From Paenibacillus sp. USDA918EY (GTDB taxonomy: Bacteria; Bacillota; Bacilli; Paenibacillales; Paenibacillaceae), in the NCBI RefSeq assembly GCF_009870825.1, contig NZ_WTWY01000002.1, positions 186,001 through 250,000 on the forward strand: a stretch of DNA of 64,000 nt. Direction: 5' to 3'. Shown here piece after piece: positions 42,803 to 51,330 of the stretch. Position 1 is the stretch's first letter. The number at the start of each line of letters is the position of its first letter. Below the pieces are notes generated by a model, which saw only the letters and a list, made by a program, of their open reading frames with translations, was not told the origin of the DNA and made no database searches. Position numbers and translations under genes: made by a program.

Positions 42803-44126
42803 CTTTTATGGCAGCGTCCTTGGAGCTCGAGAGCGAACTTCCTTTAAGTCCGTTAAACAACAGGTTCAAAACGATGGCGGTGACGCTTCCGGCCACGATG
42901 CCGTTATCGACAAGAATGCGGGCCCAATCCGGAAGCGCGGCGAACAATTCGGGATGAACGCTGACGCCGAGTCCCATCCCGACCGAGCAGGCGATGATAA
43001 ACAGGTTTTCGAACTTGTTCAGGTCCACCTGTCCTCCCAGCATCCGGATGCCGGAGGATACCACCATGCCGAACAAGGCCACCATTGCCCCGCCCAGCAC
43101 GGAAGTCGGAACGAGCTGCGTCAACGCCGCGATTTTCGGAATGAAACCGATGACGATCAGAATTCCTCCGGCGACCACGATCACGTCTCTCGTTTTCACG
43201 CGGCTCATTTGGACGAGGCCGACGTTTTGCGAATACGTCGTGTACGGGAAGGAGTTGAACAGTCCCCCGAGCACGATGGCGAGACCTTCGGCGCGGTAGC
43301 CCCGCGCCAAGTCCTTCGAGGAGACGTCCTTGTCGACGATTTTACCAAGCGCCATAAAAACGCCCGTCGATTCCGCGATGCTGACGATCGATACCAGGAT
43401 CATCGTGAGGATCGCGGATGCATGGAACGTAGGCGTTCCGAAATAAAAAGGTCTGACCGCATGGAACCAGCTCGCTTCTTTCAGCGGCGTCAAATCGACA
43501 TGTCCGGCCATCGCCGCGACGATGGTGCCGATGATCAGGCCGATCAGAACCGAAATGGATCGGATAAAACCTTTGGCGAAGCGGTTCATCAAAACGATGA
43601 ACAGCAGCACGCCGAAGCCGAGCCCGAGGTTCAGCAGGCTTCCGAACTCCCCTGCCGCTTTCGCGCCGTCACCGCCGCCGAGATCGTTCAGGGCGACCGG
43701 AATCAGCGTGACTCCGATGACCGTAACGACGGACCCGGTTACGACCGGCGGGAAAAAGGCGATCAACTTGCCGAACAATCCCGAAAACAATACGACGAAC
43801 AAGCCCGATGCGATGATCGCGCCGTAAATGGCGGACACGCCGTCCTTCAACCCGATGGCAATCATCGGCGACACCGCTTGGAAAGCGCAGCCGAGCATCA
43901 CCGGCAATCCGATGCCAAACCATTTGTTGCCCCATACCTGAAGCAGCGTTGCCAGGCCGCAGGCCATCAAATCGATCGAAATCAGGTACGTCAGCTGCTC
44001 TGTCGTGAATTGAAGCGAGCTCCCGACGATCATTGGCACGATGACCGCGCCGGCATACATGGCCAGCACATGCTGTATGCCCAACGAGAACGTTTTGAAA
44101 GGATTTCTCAATTTCGTCCGTTCCAT
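42786..44126 (-). CDS. pbuX: Xanthine permease (NCS2 family)
   Basis: A 446-residue nucleobase:cation symporter-2 with about 14 membrane helices. Landmarks are GIQHVLAMYAGAVIVPMIVG at the N-terminus, AVSPMIAIG, the substrate-site glutamate in VSIVSIAESTGVF (xanthine/uric acid type), and SFPYTTYSQNVGLVQMSRVK. It brings xanthine in for salvage by Xpt, encoded 77 bases upstream in the same operon. The pairing with xpt and the riboswitch makes pbuX the best name. Confidence 0.93.
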   Translation of the reverse strand: MERTKLRNPFKTFSLGIQHVLAMYAGAVIVPMIVGSSLQFTTEQLTYLISIDLMACGLATLLQVWGNKWFGIGLPVMLGCAFQAVSPMIAIGLKDGVSAIYGAIIASGLFVVLFSGLFGKLIAFFPPVVTGSVVTVIGVTLIPVALNDLGGGDGAKAAGEFGSLLNLGLGFGVLLFIVLMNRFAKGFIRSISVLIGLIIGTIVAAMAGHVDLTPLKEASWFHAVRPFYFGTPTFHASAILTMILVSIVSIAESTGVFMALGKIVDKDVSSKDLARGYRAEGLAIVLGGLFNSFPYTTYSQNVGLVQMSRVKTRDVIVVAGGILIVIGFIPKIAALTQLVPTSVLGGAMVALFGMVVSSGIRMLGGQVDLNKFENLFIIACSVGMGLGVSVHPELFAALPDWARILVDNGIVAGSVTAIVLNLLFNGLKGSSLSSSKDAAIKEGHAA

Positions 44127-44203
44127 ACGGAATTCATTCCTCCCGAGTTTTTTCTATATTGTCTTTTAAGACTCAACCCAACTCACGAATATTCAGGCTT
44201 TCC

Positions 44204-44773
44204 TTACGCAAACGTAACTTTGCCGTTGTCGAGGGCGGCGATTCTGACGAGCGATTCGACATGGTAACCGGCTTCCTTCAGCAGGCGGCCGCCCGGCTGG
44301 AACGCCTTTTCGATCACGATCCCGATGCCGGCGACTTCCGCCCCGGCCTGCTCCACGATGCGCGCCAGACCAAAAGCCGCTTCTCCGTTCGCCAAAAAAT
44401 CGTCGATGATCAACACGCGTTCCCCAGGCTGGATAAACTTGCGGGAGACGGTAATTTCGTTCGTTTCCTGCTTCGTGAAGGAAAATACTTTTTCCACGTA
44501 AATGTCCTCCCGAAGCGTCAGCGATTTTTGCTTGCGGGCAAAAATGAGCGGCACCTCCAGCTCGAGCGCGGTCATGATGCCCGGCGCGATGCCCGAGGAT
44601 TCGATCGTCAGCACGCGGTCGATTTTTTGCCCCGCAAACAACCGTTTGAATTCTTTCCCGACTTCCTTCATAAGCACCGGATCCATTTGGTGGTTCAGGA
44701 ACGAATCGACCTTGAGCACTTGATTGCTGAGCACGATCCCCTCATTTAATACTTTTTCCTTCAACAGCTGCAT
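44204..44773 (-). CDS. xpt: Xanthine phosphoribosyltransferase
   Basis: A 189-residue protein close to Bacillus Xpt in length and sequence: [60 protein letters not shown] and the PRPP loop [18 protein letters not shown]. It converts xanthine and PRPP to XMP. ATG 44773 with GGAGGG upstream is the true start; the longer frame runs back into the leader. It is controlled by the guanine riboswitch in the 5' leader. Confidence 0.95.
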   Translation of the reverse strand: MQLLKEKVLNEGIVLSNQVLKVDSFLNHQMDPVLMKEVGKEFKRLFAGQKIDRVLTIESSGIAPGIMTALELEVPLIFARKQKSLTLREDIYVEKVFSFTKQETNEITVSRKFIQPGERVLIIDDFLANGEAAFGLARIVEQAGAEVAGIGIVIEKAFQPGGRLLKEAGYHVESLVRIAALDNGKVTFA

Positions 44774-44899
44774 TGTTTTTCTCCCTCCAAATTTCTTAAA
44801 GCCTTTTGCAAATACGTCAACGGACGCTCCATGCGGATCGGCCGGGCGTGTCGGCAATCAGGCGAATTTTGCAAAATTCCGACGTTTAAATGACGAAAA

Positions 44900-44957
44900 A
44901 AGCCCGCCTCTTCCGGAAACTGCCATGTCCTGGCAGAACGCGAAACTGTGCGGACTT
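44900..44957 (-). terminator. Riboswitch-controlled intrinsic terminator
   Basis: On the minus strand AAGTCCGC (44957-44950) pairs with GCGGGCTT (44907-44900) around an inner hairpin CTGCCA...TGGCAG, then TTTTTT. It lies between the purine aptamer and xpt and is the expected OFF structure when guanine is bound. Confidence 0.75.
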
Positions 44958-45010
44958 ACGGTAAACAAACGAAAAGACGCCGGACGTTAGCCCGGACCGC
45001 TTGTTATTCC

Positions 45011-45071
45011 CGTAGTCCGATCATTCCGGTGATCGGGTAGAGACATGCAGGCCCATTCCTGCACATATACG
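45011..45071 (-). ncRNA. Guanine (purine) riboswitch aptamer
   Basis: The minus strand reads CGTATATGTGCAGGAATGGG, then CCTGCATGTCTCTACCCGAT, then CACCGGAATGATCGGACTACG. The P1 arms CGTA/TACG, the P2 hairpin (TGCAGG...CCTGCA), the P3 hairpin (CCGATCA...TGATCGG) and the conserved TCTACC and GACTACG junctions are all present. The C in GACTACG (equivalent to C74) indicates guanine/hypoxanthine rather than adenine. It controls xpt-pbuX. Confidence 0.93.
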
Positions 45072-45281
45072 AGAAACCTGTGAAAACAGTAAAAATATAG
45101 ACAATGCATGAAGTATACCGCAAAACCGGGCCAAAAAGAAAGAGGTATTTGATGGAGGACGCGAAAAAACGCAAAAAAACGGCCGATTCTGCTGATTTCG
45201 CCGCAAATCTCGTTTATACTTTAGAGGCATGTTCCATACTGAAAGAGTAGATAGATTCGAAGAATCGGGAGGGGAAACGCA

Positions 45282-45767
45282 TTGAAAGGCTTTATAAAAG
45301 AATTCAAGGAGTTTGCGGTTCGCGGCAACGTGGTTGACCTCGCGGTCGGCGTCATCATCGGCGGAGCTTTCGGCAAAATCGTCACGTCGATCGTCAACGA
45401 TATCGTTATGCCGCCGATCGGGCTACTTTTGGGGGGCGTAAATTTCGGCGAACTGATCATTCCGCTGAAGCCAAACCTAACGCTGAACGGAAAACCCATA
45501 CACACGCTGGCTGAAGCCAAAACAATCGGCGCGCCGGTCATCGCGATCGGCCAGTTCATCAACGTCGTGCTCGATTTCCTGATCGTGGCTTTTTGTATTT
45601 TCTTGCTCGTTAAAGGCATCAACTGGCTGAAACGGGAGAAAAAAGAGCAGGAGGAGCCGGAAAAAACGACGAAGGAATGCCCGTATTGCTTATCCGAGAT
45701 TCCTTTGGCCGCCACCCGCTGCGGGCACTGCACTTCGGTTCTCGACGCCGAGCCGGAGCGCGGGTAG
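45282..45767 (+). CDS. mscL: Large-conductance mechanosensitive channel MscL with C-terminal zinc ribbon
   Basis: A 161-residue protein. Residues 1-130 are a standard Msc[21 protein letters not shown] (amphipathic N-helix and TM1), [20 protein letters not shown], a periplasmic loop, and TM2 [20 protein letters not shown]. After a charged helix comes an added zinc ribbon, [20 protein letters not shown] (two CxxC knuckles). The channel opens under hypo-osmotic stress to release solutes. A TTG start (45282) follows GGGAGGGG. Confidence 0.93.
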   Translation: MKGFIKEFKEFAVRGNVVDLAVGVIIGGAFGKIVTSIVNDIVMPPIGLLLGGVNFGELIIPLKPNLTLNGKPIHTLAEAKTIGAPVIAIGQFINVVLDFLIVAFCIFLLVKGINWLKREKKEQEEPEKTTKECPYCLSEIPLAATRCGHCTSVLDAEPERG

Positions 45768-45800
45768 AGCCGTTCCTTCGGCGCCGCCGAATTTTAAAAA

Positions 45801-45825
45801 ACCGCCGGCTTACAGGCCGAGCGGT
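45801..45825. terminator. Shared terminator hairpin between mscL and the hypothetical gene
   Basis: ACCGCCGGC (45801-45809) pairs with GCCGAGCGGT (45816-45825) with one bulged base. T-runs lie on the downstream side for the minus strand; it overlaps the end of the hypothetical gene. Confidence 0.55.
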
Positions 45826-46115
45826 CTTTGCGGCATCAGCGTGGTGATGACCTTTTTCAAATCCCGGTCTTCGGTATATTTGGCTTCCCCGGTGTCCAGC
45901 TCGATGACCCGAATGTGGTCGAACTTCTGGCCGGCCGCCGTGGGCGTAAACAGCAGTTTGTCGGGATCCGCCAGCGCCACGTGGTAATTCATGTCCTTAA
46001 ACATGTCGATCAGCTGCCCGGTATCCGGCTTTTTGCCTTTGTCGACGAAAAGCAGCCCGCGCAGCCGCTTGGTTTCCTGGCCGCACTTGACTTCAAAACG
46101 GACGATGCATTCCAT
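45810..46115 (-). CDS. Hypothetical protein
   Basis: A 101-residue soluble protein beginning MECIVRFEVKCGQETKRLRG and containing DTGQLIDMFKDMNYHVALAD and RVIELDTGEAKYTEDRDL. Alternating strands and helices suggest a small alpha/beta fold. A GGAGAG ribosome site precedes ATG 46115. I do not recognise the family. It is convergent with mscL and divergent from the Nudix gene. Confidence 0.65.
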   Translation of the reverse strand: MECIVRFEVKCGQETKRLRGLLFVDKGKKPDTGQLIDMFKDMNYHVALADPDKLLFTPTAAGQKFDHIRVIELDTGEAKYTEDRDLKKVITTLMPQRPLGL

Positions 46116-46190
46116 GTCGTTCTCTCCTTTTTTATGCTATCAATGTCATACGTTGATCCACTTATCAGAACCCGGAGGTGGTTTCCAACC

Positions 46191-46841
46191 ATGAGCCAGG
46201 AATTATTCGATATTTATGACGAACAGGACCGCAAGATCGGTACCGCGCCCCGGGATGAAGTGCATGCCAAGGGTTATCTTCATCATTCCTTCCACTGCTG
46301 GATCGTCAGGGATACGCCGGAAGGGCGCTTCATTTTGTTTCAAAAGCGGCAAAACACCAAGGATACCTTTCCGGGCTGCTTCGACATTACGGCAGCAGGT
46401 CATCTTTCCGCGGGGGAAACCGTCGAAGATGCCGTCCGCGAAGTCGAGGAGGAGCTCGGCATTCCCGTCCGGATGGACCAGCTGACCTCCCTCGGGACGA
46501 TCGATCATTTCGCGACGGGCACGGCCGGCGGCAAGTCGTTCATCGACCGGGAAAAATGCTTCGTTTACGCGCTTCTGCTCAATGTGCCGCTGACCGCGTA
46601 CCGTTTGCAGGAAGAGGAGGTTGCGGGTCTGTACGAAACCCGGCTGGACGACGCCATTGCGCTGTTCGAAGGCAAAAAGGACTCCATCACTGCTGCAGGC
46701 ATTGCATCATCCCGCGAAGGGCAATCCGCTCCGGAGATGGTCGCCGCTACGTTAAGCATACATCAATTCGTGCCGCATAAATATGACGATTATCTCCATG
46801 TGTTCAAAAAATTAAAAAATCTGCAGCCTCACGCCACCTAA
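46191..46841 (+). CDS. Nudix hydrolase (IPP-isomerase-like subfamily)
   Basis: A 216-residue protein. It begins ELFDIYDEQDRKIGTAPRDE and carries HHSFHCWIVRD and the Nudix box GHLSAGETVEDAVREVEEEL. The spacing between the first Glu and the REVEEE core is one residue shorter than the canonical box, as in the IDI-like/YfcD-type Nudix proteins I recall. It probably hydrolyses a nucleoside-diphosphate-linked or related compound. ATG 46191 has GGAGGTG about 11 bases upstream; the longer upstream frame overlaps the opposite gene. Confidence 0.88.
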   Translation: MSQELFDIYDEQDRKIGTAPRDEVHAKGYLHHSFHCWIVRDTPEGRFILFQKRQNTKDTFPGCFDITAAGHLSAGETVEDAVREVEEELGIPVRMDQLTSLGTIDHFATGTAGGKSFIDREKCFVYALLLNVPLTAYRLQEEEVAGLYETRLDDAIALFEGKKDSITAAGIASSREGQSAPEMVAATLSIHQFVPHKYDDYLHVFKKLKNLQPHAT

Positions 46842-46860
46842 GCGAGCTGCAAACGATGAA

Positions 46861-46890
46861 GCAAAAGGGCGCCGGGCGGCGTCCTTTTGC
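46861..46890. terminator. Bidirectional terminator
   Basis: GCAAAAGG and CCTTTTGC form the outer 8-base stem, with an inner CGCC/GGCG stem. It lies between the convergent Nudix and TrmB-like genes. Confidence 0.75.
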
Positions 46891-46928
46891 TTTTACCTGA
46901 ATCTATGAACTTCAAGAACGTTTTTCTG

Positions 46929-47732
46929 TTAGGCGTCCTTCGGATTTTCCGGCCCGACGTATTTGTCGTAAATCCGCTCATACCGCGGACCGTAACGTTC
47001 CGACAGCTCTTCGCCGATATCCTGCTCCAGCTCGTAGAGCACCATTTCCTGCGTAAAATGATTCAGCAGCAGCTCCACCATCACCGGATGCTCCGTGACC
47101 AGCCCTTGCGTCGTGCTGTCCTCCCCCCGCATGCCCAGCATGCACCAGCGGCGGTCGATGACGAACGAGAACCGGCGCCCCGGCGCGGCCCCGTCCTTCC
47201 GCTGCCCGAACGGCATCCATGGAAGGGGGCGGTTGGCCGTCTCCTCGCTCATGCAGGACCAGAGCAGCTTCACGCCGCGTCCTTCAGCTTCCTCCAGGCC
47301 GTTCCTGACAAGCGCCGCTTCTTCGCGCCAGACGTCGACGACGATTTCGTGCTCGGCCCGCTCCATCTCGCGATTCAGCATTTCCAGCACATTCCGGTCG
47401 CCCTCCACGCTGTAAAACGGTTGTTGATCCGATTCCACCCGCGGCATTCTCGTCTCGATAAAAGCAAGCGACTCCTTGACCTGTCCGGAGATCATCCGCG
47501 TCAGCTCTTCGGGCTTCAGCATACTGTAGCGGACCGGCTCCCCGGCGCTTCGGCGCAAAAATCCATGCTGCGCAAGGCGCTGCAGGGCGGCGTATACGTT
47601 GGATCTGGAAACGCCGAGCCCTTTTGCCACCTCGTAACCTGAGGAAGGGCCTTTGCCGGCCAACTCCACCATAATTTTTGCTTCCATTTCGGTGAAGTTC
47701 AAATTCCGCAGATGCTGTAGCAATTGTTCCAT
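46929..47732 (-). CDS. TrmB-family transcriptional regulator
   Basis: A 267-residue protein. The N-terminal TrmB winged helix has NLNFTEMEAKIMVELAGKGP, then GYEVAKGLGVSRSNVYAALQ and RLAQHGFLRRSAGEPVRYSM. A coiled linker leads to a C-terminal phospholipase-D-like regulator domain (EIVVDVWREEAALVRNGLEE). TrmB proteins often control sugar metabolism; the target here is unknown. ATG 47732 follows GGGAGGA at about 7 bases. Confidence 0.87.
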   Translation of the reverse strand: MEQLLQHLRNLNFTEMEAKIMVELAGKGPSSGYEVAKGLGVSRSNVYAALQRLAQHGFLRRSAGEPVRYSMLKPEELTRMISGQVKESLAFIETRMPRVESDQQPFYSVEGDRNVLEMLNREMERAEHEIVVDVWREEAALVRNGLEEAEGRGVKLLWSCMSEETANRPLPWMPFGQRKDGAAPGRRFSFVIDRRWCMLGMRGEDSTTQGLVTEHPVMVELLLNHFTQEMVLYELEQDIGEELSERYGPRYERIYDKYVGPENPKDA

Positions 47733-47805
47733 TCTTCTGTCCTCCCAAGCTGCCAAACCCTTACTTTAGTCATTGAATGATTTATATGGTTAACTTTAAC
47801 CTGCG

Positions 47806-48606
47806 TTAAATTTGTTCCGCGCCGCAGCGTGGGCACCATTTCGAGCCCTTCGGCAGATCGGCACGGCAAATTTGGCATTTGACCGTATCGCGCTGGGATT
47901 GGCCCGCCCCTGCTTCGGCGCTTCCGTCATTGTTTTCTTTCCAGAAGCGAATCCGCTGGTCCAGCTCCATCTGGCGTTCCCGCTCCCGCTCCAGTTCCTC
48001 CGCTTGACGGCGTTCCCGCTCATCCGCAAAGATCTCTTCGTCTTCCGGCTCTCTCCAGTCCTTGCCTCCCGGAAAATCGTACAGACGCTCCGACGCAGCG
48101 CCGACCTCTTCCCTGTCGAACGCCAGCTCGAATTCAACGTCATCCTCTTCCTTGACGATCGGCTCCCTGTAAATTTTGGTTTCGCCGTAATCTTCGTCTT
48201 CGAACGAGGCCGTCTGCGGTTTGCGGCTTTCGCCGCGCGCTTCCACAGGCGCTTCTCCCTTCAGGCTTCTGCCGCAGGCCGGGCAGAAATTGGCATCGAG
48301 CGCCACCGTACGGCCGCATTTGCACAGCTTTTCGTTTTTCAGTTCCGCCACCCGGGCCCGAAGCTGTTCGATCTCCTCCTGCAACTCGTCGCAGGCTTTG
48401 CAATGCTTAAGCATCTCTTTTTCCGCCAGCGTCATGTCCTCTTCGCTGTAGCCTTCATAAAAAACGCGCCCCATTTCGATAAAATGAAGCTCCATATCTT
48501 TTTCGATATCGGCAATTTGGCTGTTCAGCTTACTGATTTCAACCGCTCCCTGGGCCTTTTCCGTCGCACGGTTTGCCCCATCCTTAAGCCTCTGCAAAAT
48601 TTTCAT
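47806..48606 (-). CDS. Zinc-ribbon coiled-coil protein of unknown function
   Basis: A 266-residue cytoplasmic protein. Residues 1-95 are helical, with a coiled coil (MLKHCKACDELQEEIEQLRA). A first zinc ribbon follows (CKCGRTVALDANFCPACG), then a long acidic, disordered-looking middle, a Glu/Arg-rich helix (RRQAEELERERERQMELDQR), and a second zinc ribbon at the C-terminus (CQICRADLPKGSKWCPRCG). No enzyme motif is visible; a scaffold or nucleic-acid/protein-binding role is possible. ATG 48606 has GGAGGAG about 7 bases upstream. Confidence 0.75.
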   Translation of the reverse strand: MKILQRLKDGANRATEKAQGAVEISKLNSQIADIEKDMELHFIEMGRVFYEGYSEEDMTLAEKEMLKHCKACDELQEEIEQLRARVAELKNEKLCKCGRTVALDANFCPACGRSLKGEAPVEARGESRKPQTASFEDEDYGETKIYREPIVKEEDDVEFELAFDREEVGAASERLYDFPGGKDWREPEDEEIFADERERRQAEELERERERQMELDQRIRFWKENNDGSAEAGAGQSQRDTVKCQICRADLPKGSKWCPRCGAEQI

Positions 48607-48894
48607 TGATTTCTCCTCCAGTTTCCAAGTGATCATCCCATGTATTTTAATAGTCGTTTTTATAAATCGCAAAAACCCATTCAACAAAAAAACCTTATGC
48701 TACAAAGATACCATGCCTCGCCTATGCTGTGAAATGTACGAAAAGACTCTTCTTTCGCCTTCTCTGCCCGCCGCCGCTCGGGTTATAATGGACTGCATGC
48801 GGTTAGGGTGTTTATATCATACCAAATTTATTGTGACACTGCTAAATAAAGCAACCGATGACTCATATTTTTCAGACATAAGGAGGATGCAGCC

Positions 48895-51039
48895 ATGGTA
48901 AACACGCAGCTGGCGCCGACAGGCGTTCCAGCCCAAGTGCCGGCATCAGCCGCGCCTCCGCAGGCCAATCCCGCACCTACGCGGACCAGCCGGGAGCTGG
49001 TCAAAAATCATGAACCGGATGCCTTCTTCTTCCGCGAGCTGGAGAATAACGGCATCCTGCTGAATGCTCCGCAGATCCAAGCGGTCCGGCACGGCGAAGG
49101 CCCGATGCTGATTCTGGCCGGTGCAGGCTGCGGCAAAACGACCGTGCTCGCGGCGCGCACCGCTTATCTGCTTGCGGTTCGCCGCATCCCGGCCTCCGGC
49201 ATTTTGCTCGTGACGTTCACGAGCAAGGCTGCGAGCGAAATCAAGCAGCGCATCGCCCGGATGCCGGGCGTCAGTCCCGCCGCCGCCCATGCGGTCGAGG
49301 CCCGCACGTTTCATTCGTTCGCGCTCCTGATGCTGCGCCGGAACGGATACAAGCAGCAAATCCTGGGCGAATTCGGGACGCAGCACACGATCATGAAAAT
49401 GATTCTGCGCAGGCTCGACCCCTCGCAAACCTACCAGCCGGAAACGCTGCTTGCCGCTTTGTCCGCATGGAAGATGCAGGGCAAAAGCGCGGACGAGCTT
49501 CCGGATCATACGGACGACGAGGCCGCCGTCAGGAAGATTTTGCTGGCCTATGAAGCCTGGAAGCAGGAGAGGAGCTTATGGGATTTCGACGACATCCTGC
49601 TGCAGTTTCGGCGGCGATTGGATGACCGCCTGTTTCTGAAGCGGCTGCAGAACCGGTATGCCTGGCTCATGGTCGACGAGTTCCAGGATACGAACGCCAT
49701 CCAATACGAGCTGGTGCAATATCTTGCCGCAGCGCATCGCAACCTGGCCGTGGTCGGCGATGACGACCAGACCATCTATACGTTTAACGGGGCACGGCAA
49801 GAATCTATCTTGGAATTCGACAAGCTGTATCCCGAAAGCAAAATCGTGACGCTCGACATCAATTACCGGAGCGACAGCCGGATTTTGGGACTCGGCGGCG
49901 CGATCGTCCGCCATAACCGGATGCGCCGTCCCAAAGAGCTGAAAGCGGCCGGCCCCTCCGGGCGGATGCCGCAATATATCCAGCCGTCGCATCCCGAAGA
50001 GGAGGCTGCATGGGTTGTCGATCATATCACGCAGCAGGTGCGAAACGGAAACGCCGCTTACAGGGACATCGCCATTTTGCACCGGACCGCGGGCAGCAGC
50101 CGTTCCGTTCTCGAGCAGCTGCTCATGCGCGGCATCCCGTTCGTTCAGTATGGCAGCCAAGCCGTCTTTTACGACCAGCCTTTGATCAAACCGCTGATGG
50201 ATCATTTGCGGCTCAGCTTGAACCCGCGCAGAATGGAGTCTTTGCCGGGCGCGCTCGGTCCGCTTTATGTGCCGAAAGAAGAAGGGCATGCCTTCATCCT
50301 GGCGCAGGAACGGGAAACCCGGAAGAAATACCCTCTCATCCATTTAACCCGTTGGAGCCGGCTTCAGCCGTTTCAGCAGGCCGCCGTCAAAGAGAGGATC
50401 AAGCTGATCAAATCGCTCAAAGCGATGAAGCCGGCCTACGCGCTGCAGGAGATGCGCCGACTGTTTTACGATAAATACGTGCAGACGGGCGATCCTCTTG
50501 TATATACGCAATATAGGGACATGGTTCTCGATTCGCTGGAGGAACTCGAAAGCGCCGCGGCGCGTTTCGATACGGTCGAACGGTTTGTCGCCTATGCGGA
50601 CGAGCTTTCCCTGCGCCATGCGCAAATGGAGGCGCTCAAGGACAAAAACGAAGGCGACGCCGTTCAGCTGATGACCATCCACCGGGCAAAAGGGCTTGAG
50701 TTTCCGTACGTCTACCTGATCGGAGCAAGCGAAGGCATTCTCCCGCACAGCACGGCTTTAAAAGAAAAGCCGCCGGAGGAAATGAAAGCCGCCCGTCCCG
50801 ATGAGGCCGAGGAACAAATCTATGAAGCCGCCCTCGAAGAGGAGCGGAGGCTCGCTTACGTCGCCGTGACGCGGGCCAAAGAGCGGCTATATATCAGCTC
50901 CCCGGCGTATTACCATAGCAAGCCTGCCGCCCCTTCGCGCTTTTTGCTGGAGGCTTATGGCATCAAACACAGCCGTTCCAAAGAATCGCCTGCCGCTTCT
51001 TCGCGCCCTGCCTCCGCTTCCAAGCAGCGGACCCGGTAA
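48895..51039 (+). CDS. UvrD/PcrA-like ATP-dependent DNA helicase
   Basis: A 714-residue superfamily 1A helicase. After a Pro/Ala-rich N-tail (1-45), the motifs run in order: ILAGAGCGKTTVLAART (I), LVTFTSKAASEI (Ia), WLMVDEFQDTNAIQYE (II), VVGDDDQTIYTFNGAR (III), LDINYRSDSRIL (IV), MTIHRAKGLEFPYVYLIG (V) and RLAYVAVTRAKERLYIS (VI). It likely unwinds DNA 3'-5' in repair or replication restart. The N-tail and reduced 2B region set it apart from housekeeping PcrA, so it is probably an accessory paralogue. AAGGAGG precedes ATG 48895. Confidence 0.93.
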   Translation: MVNTQLAPTGVPAQVPASAAPPQANPAPTRTSRELVKNHEPDAFFFRELENNGILLNAPQIQAVRHGEGPMLILAGAGCGKTTVLAARTAYLLAVRRIPASGILLVTFTSKAASEIKQRIARMPGVSPAAAHAVEARTFHSFALLMLRRNGYKQQILGEFGTQHTIMKMILRRLDPSQTYQPETLLAALSAWKMQGKSADELPDHTDDEAAVRKILLAYEAWKQERSLWDFDDILLQFRRRLDDRLFLKRLQNRYAWLMVDEFQDTNAIQYELVQYLAAAHRNLAVVGDDDQTIYTFNGARQESILEFDKLYPESKIVTLDINYRSDSRILGLGGAIVRHNRMRRPKELKAAGPSGRMPQYIQPSHPEEEAAWVVDHITQQVRNGNAAYRDIAILHRTAGSSRSVLEQLLMRGIPFVQYGSQAVFYDQPLIKPLMDHLRLSLNPRRMESLPGALGPLYVPKEEGHAFILAQERETRKKYPLIHLTRWSRLQPFQQAAVKERIKLIKSLKAMKPAYALQEMRRLFYDKYVQTGDPLVYTQYRDMVLDSLEELESAAARFDTVERFVAYADELSLRHAQMEALKDKNEGDAVQLMTIHRAKGLEFPYVYLIGASEGILPHSTALKEKPPEEMKAARPDEAEEQIYEAALEEERRLAYVAVTRAKERLYISSPAYYHSKPAAPSRFLLEAYGIKHSRSKESPAASSRPASASKQRTR

Positions 51040-51133
51040 GGCATCCTTGAACGGCATACTTATGTACCACGGTTGAGACAAAATTTATATCATTGGGCCC
51101 AGGCGCTCTAATGAAATCTCGGCTTTAAAAAAG

Positions 51134-51171
51134 ACCCTTAAGCTCCCTTGCGATCGGGAATGCTTAAGGGT
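51134..51171 (+). terminator. Terminator between the helicase and relP
   Basis: ACCCTTAAGC (51134-51143) and GCTTAAGGGT (51162-51171) form a perfect 10-base stem with a partly paired 18-base loop, followed by TTTCATTTT. Confidence 0.75.
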
Positions 51172-51229
51172 TTCATTTTGTAAATTGCAAAACAAGCCAA
51201 TTTTTTTACCAAAAGGACATATGACTCTT

Positions 51230-51259
51230 TTGCCATGGATCCCACTTTTCAGGTAAAAT
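51230..51259 (+). promoter_or_regulatory. Candidate sigma-A promoter of relP
   Basis: TTGCCA (51230-51235), an 18-base spacer and TAAAAT (51254-51259), about 70 bases before the start codon. An overlapping ECF-like pattern lies just downstream (see findings). Confidence 0.45.
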
Positions 51260-51330
51260 AAGAAGTGTGGAACCGGAAATTCATCCGGTCGAGCAGTACA
51301 CAAAAAAAGCAGATATAGGAGAACCGACCA

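Larger units (their letters stand above)
44774..45281. other. xpt leader and divergent xpt/mscL intergenic region
   Basis: 508 bases. The left part holds the xpt leader with the riboswitch aptamer and its terminator. A TATACT and a TATATT lie upstream of the aptamer on the minus strand, but no single promoter can be fixed. The right part (45110-45281) carries the mscL promoter region with TATACT near 45215. Confidence 0.5.

Noticed and set aside
42795..44267. 490-codon plus-strand open frame opposite pbuX
   Set aside because: Shadow of the permease gene; highly charged low-complexity translation with no plausible start.
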